A DNA stretch of 64,000 nt, from NCBI RefSeq assembly GCF_025403485.1, contig NZ_CP099966.1, positions 682,001 through 746,000 on the forward strand. The letters are read 5' to 3'. The DNA is from Chryseobacterium paludis (GTDB lineage: Bacteria > Bacteroidota > Bacteroidia > Flavobacteriales > Weeksellaceae). The position numbers were made by a program, and so were the translations under genes. This document shows, in pieces, positions 19,716 to 28,659 of the stretch. Within the stretch, counting starts at the first letter, position 1, and every line of letters begins with the position of its first letter. Under the pieces are notes generated by a model. The model saw nothing but the letters and a program-made list of their open reading frames with translations. It was not told where the DNA came from and did no database searches.

Positions 19716-20744
19716 CTATTTCCTTTTAGAAGATTTTCTGATATAGAGCTGAGGTGCTAAAACCACCTTTTTTTCTATGGAAACACCTGATCCATTTTCT
19801 TTTACACTTTCAATAAATACCTGTCCTGCCATTTTTCCCATTATGAGTGGAGTTTGGTCTACGGAACTCATTGGAAGCTCCATAAACTGAGTAAAGGGCT
19901 CATTAGAAAATCCTATAACCGCAACTTCTTCAGGAATTTTTATTTTGCGTTTTTTTAATTCCTGACAGGCTCCCAATGCAGCAAAGTCACTGGAAGAAAA
20001 GATAGCATCTGGAACCGACTTTTTGTCCCATAGTTTTTTAATAGCATCAATTCCTGCATCAATTGCACTTCCGGTAGAAATGATATTATCTTCTTTTATT
20101 TGGAACTTATGGTCAATTAATGCCTGTTTATAACCGTTAAGACGGTTTTGATAGATCTCAAGGTTAAGATCTCCGGCAAAATGACAAATATTTTTATATC
20201 CTTCTTTGATCAGATGTTCTGTCGCCATATAACCACCACGGTAGTCATCAATTGTTACCGTACTTATTCCCGGAATATCTTTTTTCCTGTCAAAGAATAT
20301 AATCGGCGTATTGCTGGTATCTAAAATACTCTGAATATGCTCCGTATTAATGGTTGTTTTTGAAACAGACATAAATATTCCATCTACCTGGGCATTCAAT
20401 AAAGTATTGAGATGTCTTTTTTCAATAGTAACATCTTCATGACTCTGACAGATGATTACATGGTAACCATGTGGAGAAAGTTCTTCTTCAATGCCGCGAA
20501 TTACAGATGAGAAAAAATTAGTATTGATATAAGGAACAATAATCCCTACGTTTTTTGTTTCTCCGCTTTTAAGAGCTTTGGCAAGATTATTCTGCTTATA
20601 ATTCATTTCTTTAGCGGTTTTCTTTACCAAATCTTTTGTTGCCTGGCTGATTCTCGGATGATCATTAAGTGCTCTGGAAACAGTAGCCACACTCACATTA
20701 AGCTTCTTTGAAATGTCATATATTGTGGCACTTTTTTTATTCAT
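19716..20744 (-). CDS. LacI-family transcriptional regulator of the pectin/xylose/rhamnose genes (proposed)
   Basis: A 342-residue DNA-binding repressor/activator. The N-terminal LacI helix-turn-helix TIYDISKKLNVSVATVSRAL (8-27) is followed by the hinge-helix region NNLAKALKSG and a periplasmic-binding-protein fold (VGIIVPYINTNFF, DGIFMSVS, DAIFSSSDFAALGACQELKK, VAVIGFSNEPFTQFMELPMSSVDQ). It is last in the minus-strand group after xylB, xylA and the symporter, but separated from the symporter by 221 bp, so it likely has its own promoter. The repeated GCAATCGATTGC palindromes have the central CG expected for a LacI-family protein, and this is the only LacI protein in the window. The effector is unknown; KDG or a uronate is a reasonable guess. 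Confidence 0.9.
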   Translation of the reverse strand: MNKKSATIYDISKKLNVSVATVSRALNDHPRISQATKDLVKKTAKEMNYKQNNLAKALKSGETKNVGIIVPYINTNFFSSVIRGIEEELSPHGYHVIICQSHEDVTIEKRHLNTLLNAQVDGIFMSVSKTTINTEHIQSILDTSNTPIIFFDRKKDIPGISTVTIDDYRGGYMATEHLIKEGYKNICHFAGDLNLEIYQNRLNGYKQALIDHKFQIKEDNIISTGSAIDAGIDAIKKLWDKKSVPDAIFSSSDFAALGACQELKKRKIKIPEEVAVIGFSNEPFTQFMELPMSSVDQTPLIMGKMAGQVFIESVKENGSGVSIEKKVVLAPQLYIRKSSKRK

Positions 20745-20965
20745 AAATGTTTTTTTTCTGCTGTTTTTTCTATATCAAAATGATATACATCGTTGACGTA
20801 AATTTAATCAAATTATGTCTAATCACTAGGAAATAAAATGTATTTTATACTTAAAATAAAATTAAACTATTCCATAGACTATCATGGATTAAATAATCAT
20901 ATTATAATAATTTTGTTAAAAACAAAGAAGTAGAAAATTGTAATTAAAAAAATGTCTAGCAAAGT

Positions 20966-22387
20966 TTATTTTTGCCATATTTTCTCTATTTCTTCTAGCG
21001 ATTTACTCTTGGTTTCCGGGACCCATTTCCAAACGAAAAGAAGAGAAAGAACACTCATTACTCCATAAAATCCATAAGTAAAAGCTCCGCTGAACTCCAT
21101 CATAAAAGGATAGGTAGATGAAATAAGATAGTTAGCTGCCCATTGTGCCGCTACGGCAATAGCTATTGCACTTCCCCTTATTTTATTCGGAAAAATCTCA
21201 GAAATCAGAACCCAGCATATCGGCCCCCACGACATCATAAAAGAAGCAGTATAAACAATGATAAATATCAAAGTGGCAATACCAATGATATGGAAATAGG
21301 AAAAAATAGCAATCGCAAACATGCCTATGGCCATACCTACTGATCCAATAATGAGAAGAGGTTTTCTTCCCCATTGATCGACGGTAAAAATTGCAATAAC
21401 TGTAAAAACTACATTCACCAGTCCCATCACTACAGTCTGCAGCATAGAGGCATCCTTATGAACACCCATGCTTTCGAAAATACGGGGTGCATAATAAAGA
21501 GCTACATTAATCCCTACAAACTGCTGAAAAACGGAAAGTAAAATTCCAATAATGATTACTGTTTTTCCAAAAGAAAAAATGTCACTTTTATGTTCTGCAA
21601 CAGTCCCTTTTATTTCCGAAAATATTTCTTTTCCACGTTCCTGGCCGTTTATTTTTGTTAAAATTTTAAGTGCCTCCTCGTCTTTATTGATAAAAGTGAG
21701 ATAGCGTGGCGTTTCCGGAACAAGAAATAATAAAATTCCAAATAAGGCAGCCGGGATGGTTAGTGATAAAAACATATATCTCCAACCGATCTGGTTGATC
21801 CATTCAATACTTTTCCCGTCAGCAATTCCCCAATTGACAAAATACACAACAAGCATTCCGAAAATGATGGCAAACTGATTTAAAGAAACCAGTCTTCCAC
21901 GAATTTCAGCTGGTGCAATTTCCCCAATATACATTGGACATACTGCTGAAGCAAGACCGACTCCAATCCCACCTATAATTCTGTAAAGATTGAAAGCCAA
22001 TAAAACACCCATCGAAGTTTCTCCTTTCTTAAAGAATAAAAACTCTGGATAGGCAGCTCCCAAAGCACTTATAAAAAACAGAAATGCAGCAAGCATTAAA
22101 GCTTTCTTCCTGCCTAACCGTGTGGAGATAAGTCCTGAAATTGCTCCTCCGATTATACATCCGATTAAAGCACTGGAAATGGTGGCTCCATGTGCCAATG
22201 AGCTTAATCCCAGAGGAGTAACTAAATGTTCTTGTATTGATTTTTCTGCTCCTGAAATCACTGCCGTATCATAACCAAACAAAAGCCCGCCCAAAGTGGC
22301 TACTAGTGTAAGCATAGTAACATACACCATATTGATTTCCGCCTTAGATCCTGAAGAATATTGCGGACCGGAATCTATTATTTGCAT
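20966..22387 (-). CDS. XylE-like sugar/proton symporter (sugar porter MFS)
   Basis: Inner-membrane symporter, most likely for D-xylose. It has 473 residues and 12 predicted membrane segments. The sugar-porter signatures are all present: GGLLFGYDTAVISG in TM1, RLGRKKALML after TM2, the RGRLVSLNQ loop, VPETPRYL between the halves, DQWGRKPLL, and the C-terminal VPETKSKSLEEIE. It lies 17 bp downstream of xylose isomerase, which supports xylose as substrate, although glucose, arabinose or galactose porters look alike. I do not assign xylE firmly because members differ by few residues. Confidence 0.88.
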   Translation of the reverse strand: MQIIDSGPQYSSGSKAEINMVYVTMLTLVATLGGLLFGYDTAVISGAEKSIQEHLVTPLGLSSLAHGATISSALIGCIIGGAISGLISTRLGRKKALMLAAFLFFISALGAAYPEFLFFKKGETSMGVLLAFNLYRIIGGIGVGLASAVCPMYIGEIAPAEIRGRLVSLNQFAIIFGMLVVYFVNWGIADGKSIEWINQIGWRYMFLSLTIPAALFGILLFLVPETPRYLTFINKDEEALKILTKINGQERGKEIFSEIKGTVAEHKSDIFSFGKTVIIIGILLSVFQQFVGINVALYYAPRIFESMGVHKDASMLQTVVMGLVNVVFTVIAIFTVDQWGRKPLLIIGSVGMAIGMFAIAIFSYFHIIGIATLIFIIVYTASFMMSWGPICWVLISEIFPNKIRGSAIAIAVAAQWAANYLISSTYPFMMEFSGAFTYGFYGVMSVLSLLFVWKWVPETKSKSLEEIEKIWQK

Positions 22388-22404
22388 AATTTCATTAGTT
22401 TTAA

Positions 22405-23733
22405 TTATAAATATTGATTAATCAAGCTCTCCAGATATTCCTGTTTACCACTTTCTCTGCCTACTTCTCCAAGTCCTTCAGCATGTGAAGCCAGATCGGC
22501 AAGTGATAATTTTCCTTCTTCAAAATCTTTCCCTTTACCGCCATCGAATGATGAATATCTATTTTTTCTGATTTCGGAATACTTTGATTTTTCTAAAATA
22601 GTATCGGCTGCCATAAAAGCTCTTGCAAAATTGTCCATTCCACTGATATGAGCGATGAAAATATCTTCCAGATCCGTAGAATTTCTTCTGATCTTAGCAT
22701 CGAAATTTACACCTCCCCCCTGAAGACCTCCAGCCTGTATGATCACCAACATCGCCTGAGTCATTTCATATAAATCAACAGGAAATTGGTCTGTATCCCA
22801 GCCGTTCTGATAATCTCCGCGATTGGCGTCAATGCTTCCCAGTACATTGTTATCTGCAGCAACCTGCAGCTCATGTTCGAATGTATGTTGTGCTAAAGTA
22901 GCATGGTTCACTTCAATATTCAGTTTAAAGTCAGCCAACAGATCATATTGACGAAGGAAATTTAAACATGTTGCTGCATCAAAATCATATTGGTGTTTTG
23001 TAGGTTCCATTGGTTTGGGTTCGATGAAAAATGTTCCTTTAAATCCTTGGGAACGAGCATAATCTTTTGCCATATGTAAAAATTTTGCCATATGCTCCTG
23101 CTCACGTTTCATATTGGTATTCAATAATGACATATAGCCTTCGCGACCACCCCAAAAAACGTAATTTTCACCACTTAATTTAATAGTTGCATCCAAAGCA
23201 TTTTTTACCTGTCCTCCAGCGTAGGCTAACACATCAAAAGAAGGATTTGTTGCAGCACCATTCATGAATCTGGGGTTAGAAAAACAGTTCGAAGTTCCCC
23301 ATAATAATTTTACCCCTGAAGCTGATTGCTTTTCTTTGGCATAATCTGTTATAAATTCTAATCTTTTTGTTGACTCTTTGAAATTTCCTGCCTCATCAAT
23401 TAAATCATAATCATGGAAACAGTAGTAAGGAACACCTAATTTTGTGAAAAATTCGAAGGCTGCATCCATTTTTTCGACAGCTCTTTGTTTTGCATCTGAT
23501 GCTGTGAGCCAGTCAAAATGTTGCGTTCCCACACCAAAAGGATCTCCTCCTGTGGCACAGAATGTATGCCAATAAGCTGTAGCAAATTTGAAATATTCTT
23601 TCATGGTCTTTCCACGAACTACTTTGTTTTCATTATAATATTTAAATGCCAGGGGATTATCAGATTCCTTTCCTTCAAACTGGATTTTTCCGATTCCTTT
23701 AAAATACTCTTTGTTGCCTGTTGTAATTGCCAT
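22405..23733 (-). CDS. xylA: Xylose isomerase XylA
   Basis: Isomerises D-xylose to D-xylulose. The start is placed at the ATG at 23733, giving 442 residues, close to the family norm; an upstream in-frame ATG at 23769 lies inside the 26-bp operator palindrome and is unlikely. Hallmarks: [13 protein letters not shown], active-site FHDYD (His107, Asp110), the metal-binding [18 protein letters not shown] segment, [19 protein letters not shown], and [20 protein letters not shown]. It is the class II, longer type. It follows xylB by 75 bp, with an operator between them. Confidence 0.97.
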   Translation of the reverse strand: MAITTGNKEYFKGIGKIQFEGKESDNPLAFKYYNENKVVRGKTMKEYFKFATAYWHTFCATGGDPFGVGTQHFDWLTASDAKQRAVEKMDAAFEFFTKLGVPYYCFHDYDLIDEAGNFKESTKRLEFITDYAKEKQSASGVKLLWGTSNCFSNPRFMNGAATNPSFDVLAYAGGQVKNALDATIKLSGENYVFWGGREGYMSLLNTNMKREQEHMAKFLHMAKDYARSQGFKGTFFIEPKPMEPTKHQYDFDAATCLNFLRQYDLLADFKLNIEVNHATLAQHTFEHELQVAADNNVLGSIDANRGDYQNGWDTDQFPVDLYEMTQAMLVIIQAGGLQGGGVNFDAKIRRNSTDLEDIFIAHISGMDNFARAFMAADTILEKSKYSEIRKNRYSSFDGGKGKDFEEGKLSLADLASHAEGLGEVGRESGKQEYLESLINQYL

Positions 23734-23767
23734 TGATCTGTTTTTTAGTTTAAAATTTATTGTATTC

Positions 23768-23793
23768 ATTTAATGCAATCGATTGCATTAAAT
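23768..23793. promoter_or_regulatory. 26-bp perfect palindromic operator upstream of xylA
   Basis: The core GCAATCGATTGC (23775-23786) is extended on both sides by ATTTAAT/ATTAAAT, making a 26-bp perfect inverted repeat centred at 23780/23781. It is the most symmetrical copy of the shared operator in the window, 34 bp before the xylA start and 15 bp after the xylB stop. Its position implies a separate regulated promoter for xylA and the symporter. Confidence 0.82.
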
Positions 23794-23808
23794 AAATCAA
23801 GAATTTAA

Positions 23809-25296
23809 TTAATTATTTAAAATTTGTAATAATTTTGTTTTCCATCTTTCATAGCTTTCTTTATATTGATCATAATAGATGTGCTCAGGATAATAGCTTT
23901 TTAAAATATCTTTATTACTAAGTATATCATCAAAACTATCAAATGCTCCAGCTCCCATAGCAGCAGCTCTGGCTGCACCAGTAGACCCTGTAGAATCAAT
24001 AATCCTGATTTCAGTATTCAGTAACGAAGAAATCGACTGTGTAAATAAGGATGAACGGAATAAATTATCCCCACCAGCTTTAATAATTCCATTTTGCAAC
24101 CCATCCGATAATAGAATATTTGTTCCATACACAAAAGAATAAGCGATACCTTCCAAACCTGCTCTGAATAAGTGCTCACTTTTATGACGGTTAAAATTGA
24201 GATTAAAAACAGATGCACCGATATCCCTATTATTTAACACCCTTTCGGCACCATTCCCAAAAGGGAGTACAATAATTCCATCTGATCCTATAGGAATTTC
24301 AGAGGCAATTGCATTCAGATCATGATAAGAATGTCTTTTCTGATCCACCTGGTGGCGAAGCCAGCTATATTGAATACCTGCACCGTTTAAACAAAGCATT
24401 TTTCCAATTCTTGGGGTTTCTTTGGTGTGATTGATATGCGCAAAATTATTGACACGCACGGGTTCGTTGGATTGTATTGTGTCTGTAACACCATATACAA
24501 CTCCGGATGTTCCTCCTGTAGCAGCTATCTCGCCTGGATTCATCACATTAAGTGCTAATGCATTATTGGGTTGATCTCCTGCACGGTAAAAAATAGGAAT
24601 TCCTACAGGTAAGCCACTTTCCTCAGCACCTTGCTGCGAAACAGTACACTGTATTTTGAAGTTTTCAACTACATCAGAAACCAGCGATTGATCAATGCCT
24701 AAGTGAGTAAGCATTGTTTTGGAAACTTCATTTCTCTCAAAGTCCCAAAGAATGCTTTCGGAAAGCCCGGTGATGGAAGTGGTGGCCTCTCCACTTAATT
24801 TAAGAGCGATAAAATCTCCCGGAAGCATAAATTTCCAGATTTTTTCATAGACTTCAGGCTCATTTTCCTGTACCCACTTTAACTTTGAAGCGGTAAAATT
24901 TCCAGGAGAATTTAGTAATTCTTTCATACATATTTCTTTACCAATTTCCTGAAAAACGGAATCACCAACTTCAACTGCACGACTGTCGCACCAGATTATA
25001 GAGGGCCGGAGAACCTTCCTGTTATTATCCACCAATACGAGGCCATGCATCTGGTACGAAATTCCAATGCCTTTGATTTCATTTTTGTCGATATGGCTCT
25101 CTGCAATTATCTTTTGAGTCAGTATCCGTAAATTCTGCCACCATTCTTCAGGATTTTGTTCTGCCCAACCAATTTTTGGTGAATCAATAGACATCTCATT
25201 TTCCGGATATTTGGCATGAGCAATTAATCTACCTTTGTTATCTACGATAGAAGCTTTTATTGATGAGCTTCCGACATCATATCCTATAAATTTCAT
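23809..25296 (-). CDS. xylB: Xylulokinase XylB
   Basis: Phosphorylates D-xylulose to xylulose-5-phosphate for the pentose phosphate pathway. The start is placed at the ATG at 25296, directly before the phosphate-binding MKFIGYDVGSSSIKASIVD; the protein is then 495 residues, the usual FGGY length. IGWAEQNPEEWW, ISYQMHGLVLVD (with the MHG motif of xylulokinases), IWCDSRA, GGTSGVVYGV and KAGGDNLFRSSLFTQ are all recognisable. Adjacency to xylA makes xylulose the substrate. It is the first gene of the xylose unit, with an operator 219 bp upstream. Confidence 0.95.
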   Translation of the reverse strand: MKFIGYDVGSSSIKASIVDNKGRLIAHAKYPENEMSIDSPKIGWAEQNPEEWWQNLRILTQKIIAESHIDKNEIKGIGISYQMHGLVLVDNNRKVLRPSIIWCDSRAVEVGDSVFQEIGKEICMKELLNSPGNFTASKLKWVQENEPEVYEKIWKFMLPGDFIALKLSGEATTSITGLSESILWDFERNEVSKTMLTHLGIDQSLVSDVVENFKIQCTVSQQGAEESGLPVGIPIFYRAGDQPNNALALNVMNPGEIAATGGTSGVVYGVTDTIQSNEPVRVNNFAHINHTKETPRIGKMLCLNGAGIQYSWLRHQVDQKRHSYHDLNAIASEIPIGSDGIIVLPFGNGAERVLNNRDIGASVFNLNFNRHKSEHLFRAGLEGIAYSFVYGTNILLSDGLQNGIIKAGGDNLFRSSLFTQSISSLLNTEIRIIDSTGSTGAARAAAMGAGAFDSFDDILSNKDILKSYYPEHIYYDQYKESYERWKTKLLQILNN

Positions 25297-25832
25297 TGTA
25301 GTTAATAATTGTAGGGATTTAAAAATAGTAATTTTATACAATATTTGATTTATTTTTGAAAATTTAATAAATTATATGGTTTCGGATATTTGAGTGCTTC
25401 AATATCAGTTATTTACGGATTTAATCTCTTATTATAAACATGGATTTTCTATAAGCATGACTGATAAATTTATTCTATATTGCTCCCAAAATTGATTCGT
25501 AAAGTTGAATTTGAGCAATCGATTGCATAAATTTGTTTTTTTTGTTTGAAATAAACAGAGATTATAAAAAGAATTAAAATTATAAGATGAGTTAACATGA
25601 AAGAGCAGGATACCGTAAGCTCCTAAAATGTATATTTTTATGAAGATGAAATTCAGGATAGTTTTGTTACTGTCTTACTGAAGAAGAGGAATTGATTTAA
25701 GAGGAAATTAATGTTGAGGTTCTATATTATCAATCAAATGGGTTGCAGAACCCGGTTTCATTACACTAAAACGAATATATTTTTGTTAATAGCTATAAAA
25801 ATCAAAAATTATATAGCAAGAAAGAATAAATT
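25297..25832. other. 536-bp divergent control region between xylB and the GH28 gene
   Basis: AT-rich and without a credible gene. It holds one perfect operator palindrome (25515-25526) that could serve both the xylose unit (minus) and the rhamnogalacturonan unit (plus), and a partial match to the second motif (AGAGCAGGAT, 25602-25611). A 17-codon frame at 25628 encodes a short hydrophobic peptide but has nothing else to support it. The plus-strand leader from operator to gene is long, about 300 bp. Confidence 0.75.
25515..25526. promoter_or_regulatory. LacI-type operator between xylB and GH28
   Basis: Perfect core GCAATCGATTGC, preceded by GA and followed by ATAAAT. It is shared by divergent units, 219 bp from xylB and 307 bp from the GH28 start. 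Confidence 0.75.
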
Positions 25833-27212
25833 ATGAAATTTCAAAATACATCAGTTTTTTATTGGTTTCTGTTGATAATGCTTTTCTCTTCATCGGGAGT
25901 AAAAAGTCAGGATCTGTTCCCGGATGGAACCCGGATTCCGGAATGGTTTAAAGAAAACAAACCTACGGACATTAATACATTAGGTAAAAAATATATCCTT
26001 ACAGATTTTGGAGTTGTGAATGACAGTACCATTCTTCAGACAAAGAAGATCCAAGCCATTATTGACCAGGCTGCTAAAAGTGGCGGTGGTGTCATTATAG
26101 TGCCTAAGGGAACATTCCTGATAAGTTCTATCTTTTTTAAACAAGGTACCCATTTGCATCTAGAGAAAGGGGCTGTCTTAAAAGGGAGTGATGATATAAG
26201 CAATTATCCGGTAATGAAAACCAGGATGGAGGGACAGACTGTCAATTACTTTCCAGCCCTTATTAATGCAGACGGATTGGATGGTTTTACCATTTCAGGT
26301 ATAGGAACTCTAAATGGAAATGGACTAAGGTTTTGGAAAGCATTTTGGAAAAGACGGGAGTGGAATCCTAAGTGTACGAATATGGATGAAATGAGACCCC
26401 GTATCATCTATATATCAAATTCAAAAAATATTCAGATTGAAGATATTACCGTAAAAAATTCTCCTTTCTGGAGTACCCATTATTATAAATGTGAATTTGT
26501 GAAACTTCTGCATTTAACGATTTTGGCTCCGAAAGAACCTGTAAAAGCACCAAGTACAGATGCCGTTGATATTGATGCATGCAAGAATTTTTTAATTAAA
26601 AACTGTTACCTATCCGTGAATGACGATGCTATAGCTCTGAAAGGAGGAAAAGGTCCGAATGCCGATAAAGATGCTCAAAATGGTGAAAACAGAAACATCA
26701 TCATTGAAGATAACAGTTTTGGATTTTGTCACAGCGTGCTTACTTGTGGCAGCGAATCTATTCATAATTATAATATTGTTTTACGAAATTCTAAGGTGAA
26801 AGATGCCTCCAGACTCCTGCATCTTAAAATGCGACCTGATACACCACAGCATTACGAATATATTACCGTCGAAAATATAACAGGAAATGTTAAAACTTTT
26901 CTATACGTAAAACCCTGGAATCAGTTTTTTGATCTAAAAGGTGAGGTAGGGCCAAAAATGTCACATGCCCATAACATTCTTCTGAAAAATATAAATATAA
27001 GTTGTGAAACTGCTTTTTCGGTAGATCCGTCCGATCAGTATCAATTATCAGACTTCACATTCGAAAATCTTACCATAAAAGCAATGAAGCCCGATCTGGA
27101 AAAACTAAACTTCATTAAAAATTTAAAGAAAATAAAAGTAAACGTAGCAAAAGTAGAGTCACCTGACAAACTGTATGATAAAAAGGACGATTCTGATGAA
27201 GCTCGGAAATAA
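25833..27212 (+). CDS. Divergent GH28 polygalacturonase-like enzyme, exported
   Basis: A 459-residue exported beta-helix protein (signal peptide ending near VKSQ). The N-terminal FGVVNDSTILQTKKIQAIIDQA and GGGVIIVPKGTFLIS match GH28. The catalytic acids appear conserved (Asp243 in STDAVDID; Asp264-Asp265 in VNDDAIAL) and so does the His (His300 in FCHSV), but the usual GDDC reads NDDA, GHG reads CHS, and the substrate-binding RIK reads HLK (His330-Lys332). These changes point to a subfamily with altered specificity. Its place before CE12, GH106 and PL11 suggests action on rhamnogalacturonan rather than plain polygalacturonan. A second, canonical GH28 is at 58113-59513. Confidence 0.82.
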   Translation: MKFQNTSVFYWFLLIMLFSSSGVKSQDLFPDGTRIPEWFKENKPTDINTLGKKYILTDFGVVNDSTILQTKKIQAIIDQAAKSGGGVIIVPKGTFLISSIFFKQGTHLHLEKGAVLKGSDDISNYPVMKTRMEGQTVNYFPALINADGLDGFTISGIGTLNGNGLRFWKAFWKRREWNPKCTNMDEMRPRIIYISNSKNIQIEDITVKNSPFWSTHYYKCEFVKLLHLTILAPKEPVKAPSTDAVDIDACKNFLIKNCYLSVNDDAIALKGGKGPNADKDAQNGENRNIIIEDNSFGFCHSVLTCGSESIHNYNIVLRNSKVKDASRLLHLKMRPDTPQHYEYITVENITGNVKTFLYVKPWNQFFDLKGEVGPKMSHAHNILLKNINISCETAFSVDPSDQYQLSDFTFENLTIKAMKPDLEKLNFIKNLKKIKVNVAKVESPDKLYDKKDDSDEARK

Positions 27213-27312
27213 AGCTTTCTTCTGACAGTACAGAGTGATCGAAATTACATAGGGAACCGTTTTGGACAATCATCAGTTTATGATGGAATGTGAATATTTT
27301 AACCGATTGATT

Positions 27313-28644
27313 ATGAAAAATTGGATAATCATTATGACAGTATTTATCTGTTCATCTATTTCTGCACAACAAACTACTTTCAAATTTGATTTTGGAGGAA
27401 GCAGAACGCAGGACGGTTTTATTCCCATCACAGAACATTCTAAATTTGACAGAAAGACAGGTTATGGATTTATGGATATTTCCAATATAAAATCAGTTGA
27501 CAGAGGAGGAAATGCTTTGAAAGGAGATTTTATCACAAGTGACCGACCTTTTTATTTTTCAGTTATATTATCTGAAGGGAATTATGACATACAATTGACA
27601 TTGGGGGATAGTAAAGGAAGTTCTGAAACAACAGTACGCGTAGAGAATCGCCGTTTACTATTGGATGACGTGAAAACAAAAGCTGGTGATGTTGTAGAAA
27701 AATTAATAACCGTCCATGTTAAAGACAGTATCATCCGTAATCAAAATGGAAATGAGATTGGGATTGTGAAATTAAAACCGAGAGAAAAAAAATATTTACA
27801 CTGGGATAATTTGCTGACTATCGAATTTAATGATAAAGCTCCAAAAGTTTGTGCTGTAGTAATCCAACCCAATAAAGTCGCAAAAACGATTTATCTCACA
27901 GGAGATTCTACGGTAGTAGATCAGCTATATGAACCTTGGGCATCATGGGGACAGATGTTTCCTTATTTTTTAATTCCGCATCAGGTTGTTGTGGCTAACT
28001 ATGCGGAAAGTGGAGAAACGCTGAAAGCATTTGAAGGCCGTCACCGTATTGATAAAATCTGGAACAGGATAAAACCTGGGGATTATCTGTTTATTGAGTT
28101 TGGACATAATGATCAAAAGCCGGGAAACAGCCATCTGGAAGCAAATTCCGGGTATAAAGAAAAATTAAAAGAATGGATTCATAAAGCCCGGCAATTAGAA
28201 GCTATTCCGGTTTTGGTAACTTCAGTAAATCGTCATGTTTTTGATGGAAACAAAAAAATTGTCAATACACTCGGTGATTATCCTTCCGCAATGCGGGAAG
28301 TAGCAAAAGAAGAAAATGTTTTTTTAATCGATTTAAATGCAATGAGTAAAACACTGTTCGAAGCCATGGGACCTGAGCTCTCTAAAAAAGCATTTGTTTA
28401 CTATCCGGCAAACTCTTATCCCAGTCAGGCAGAAGCTTTGTCTGATGATACTCATTTCAATACTTATGGCGCTTATGAATTGGCAAAATGTGTTGTAAAA
28501 AGTATTACTGAACAAAACTTGCCTTTGCAGCAATTTATTTCAAAAAATTACCGGAATTTTGATCCGGAAAAACCTGATGATGCTGAAAAGTTCCATTGGC
28601 CTGAAAGTATTTTTATGGAAGCCTTGAAACCCGATGGAAACTAA
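27313..28644 (+). CDS. Rhamnogalacturonan acetylesterase-like SGNH hydrolase, CE12
   Basis: Predicted to remove acetyl groups from rhamnogalacturonan or its oligosaccharides. The ATG at 27313 gives a clean signal peptide (MKNWIIIMTVFICSSISAQ); an in-frame TTG at 27262 only adds an unlikely leader. The 443-residue protein has an N-terminal beta-rich, galactose-binding-like domain (about 20-180), then the SGNH catalytic domain: YLTGDST (nucleophile Ser199), NYAESGET, GHND (264-267) and DDTHFNTYG (Asp378, His381). Length and order fit two-domain CE12 enzymes of Bacteroidota. It follows the GH28 gene by 100 bp and precedes GH106 by 15 bp. Confidence 0.87.
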   Translation: MKNWIIIMTVFICSSISAQQTTFKFDFGGSRTQDGFIPITEHSKFDRKTGYGFMDISNIKSVDRGGNALKGDFITSDRPFYFSVILSEGNYDIQLTLGDSKGSSETTVRVENRRLLLDDVKTKAGDVVEKLITVHVKDSIIRNQNGNEIGIVKLKPREKKYLHWDNLLTIEFNDKAPKVCAVVIQPNKVAKTIYLTGDSTVVDQLYEPWASWGQMFPYFLIPHQVVVANYAESGETLKAFEGRHRIDKIWNRIKPGDYLFIEFGHNDQKPGNSHLEANSGYKEKLKEWIHKARQLEAIPVLVTSVNRHVFDGNKKIVNTLGDYPSAMREVAKEENVFLIDLNAMSKTLFEAMGPELSKKAFVYYPANSYPSQAEALSDDTHFNTYGAYELAKCVVKSITEQNLPLQQFISKNYRNFDPEKPDDAEKFHWPESIFMEALKPDGN

Positions 28645-28659
28645 ATAAAGAATGGGAAA

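Noticed and set aside
20771..20787. Palindrome TATATCA-AAA-TGATATA upstream of the LacI regulator gene
   Set aside because: It could be an autoregulatory site, but it differs from the shared operator, is purely AT-rich apart from two bases, and is unique in the window.
25628..25681. 17-codon frame encoding a hydrophobic peptide (MYIFMKMKFRIVLLLSY)
   Set aside because: It looks like a signal peptide but stops at once, has no conserved partner, and AT-rich DNA makes such frames often. It could be a decayed gene start; no evidence either way.
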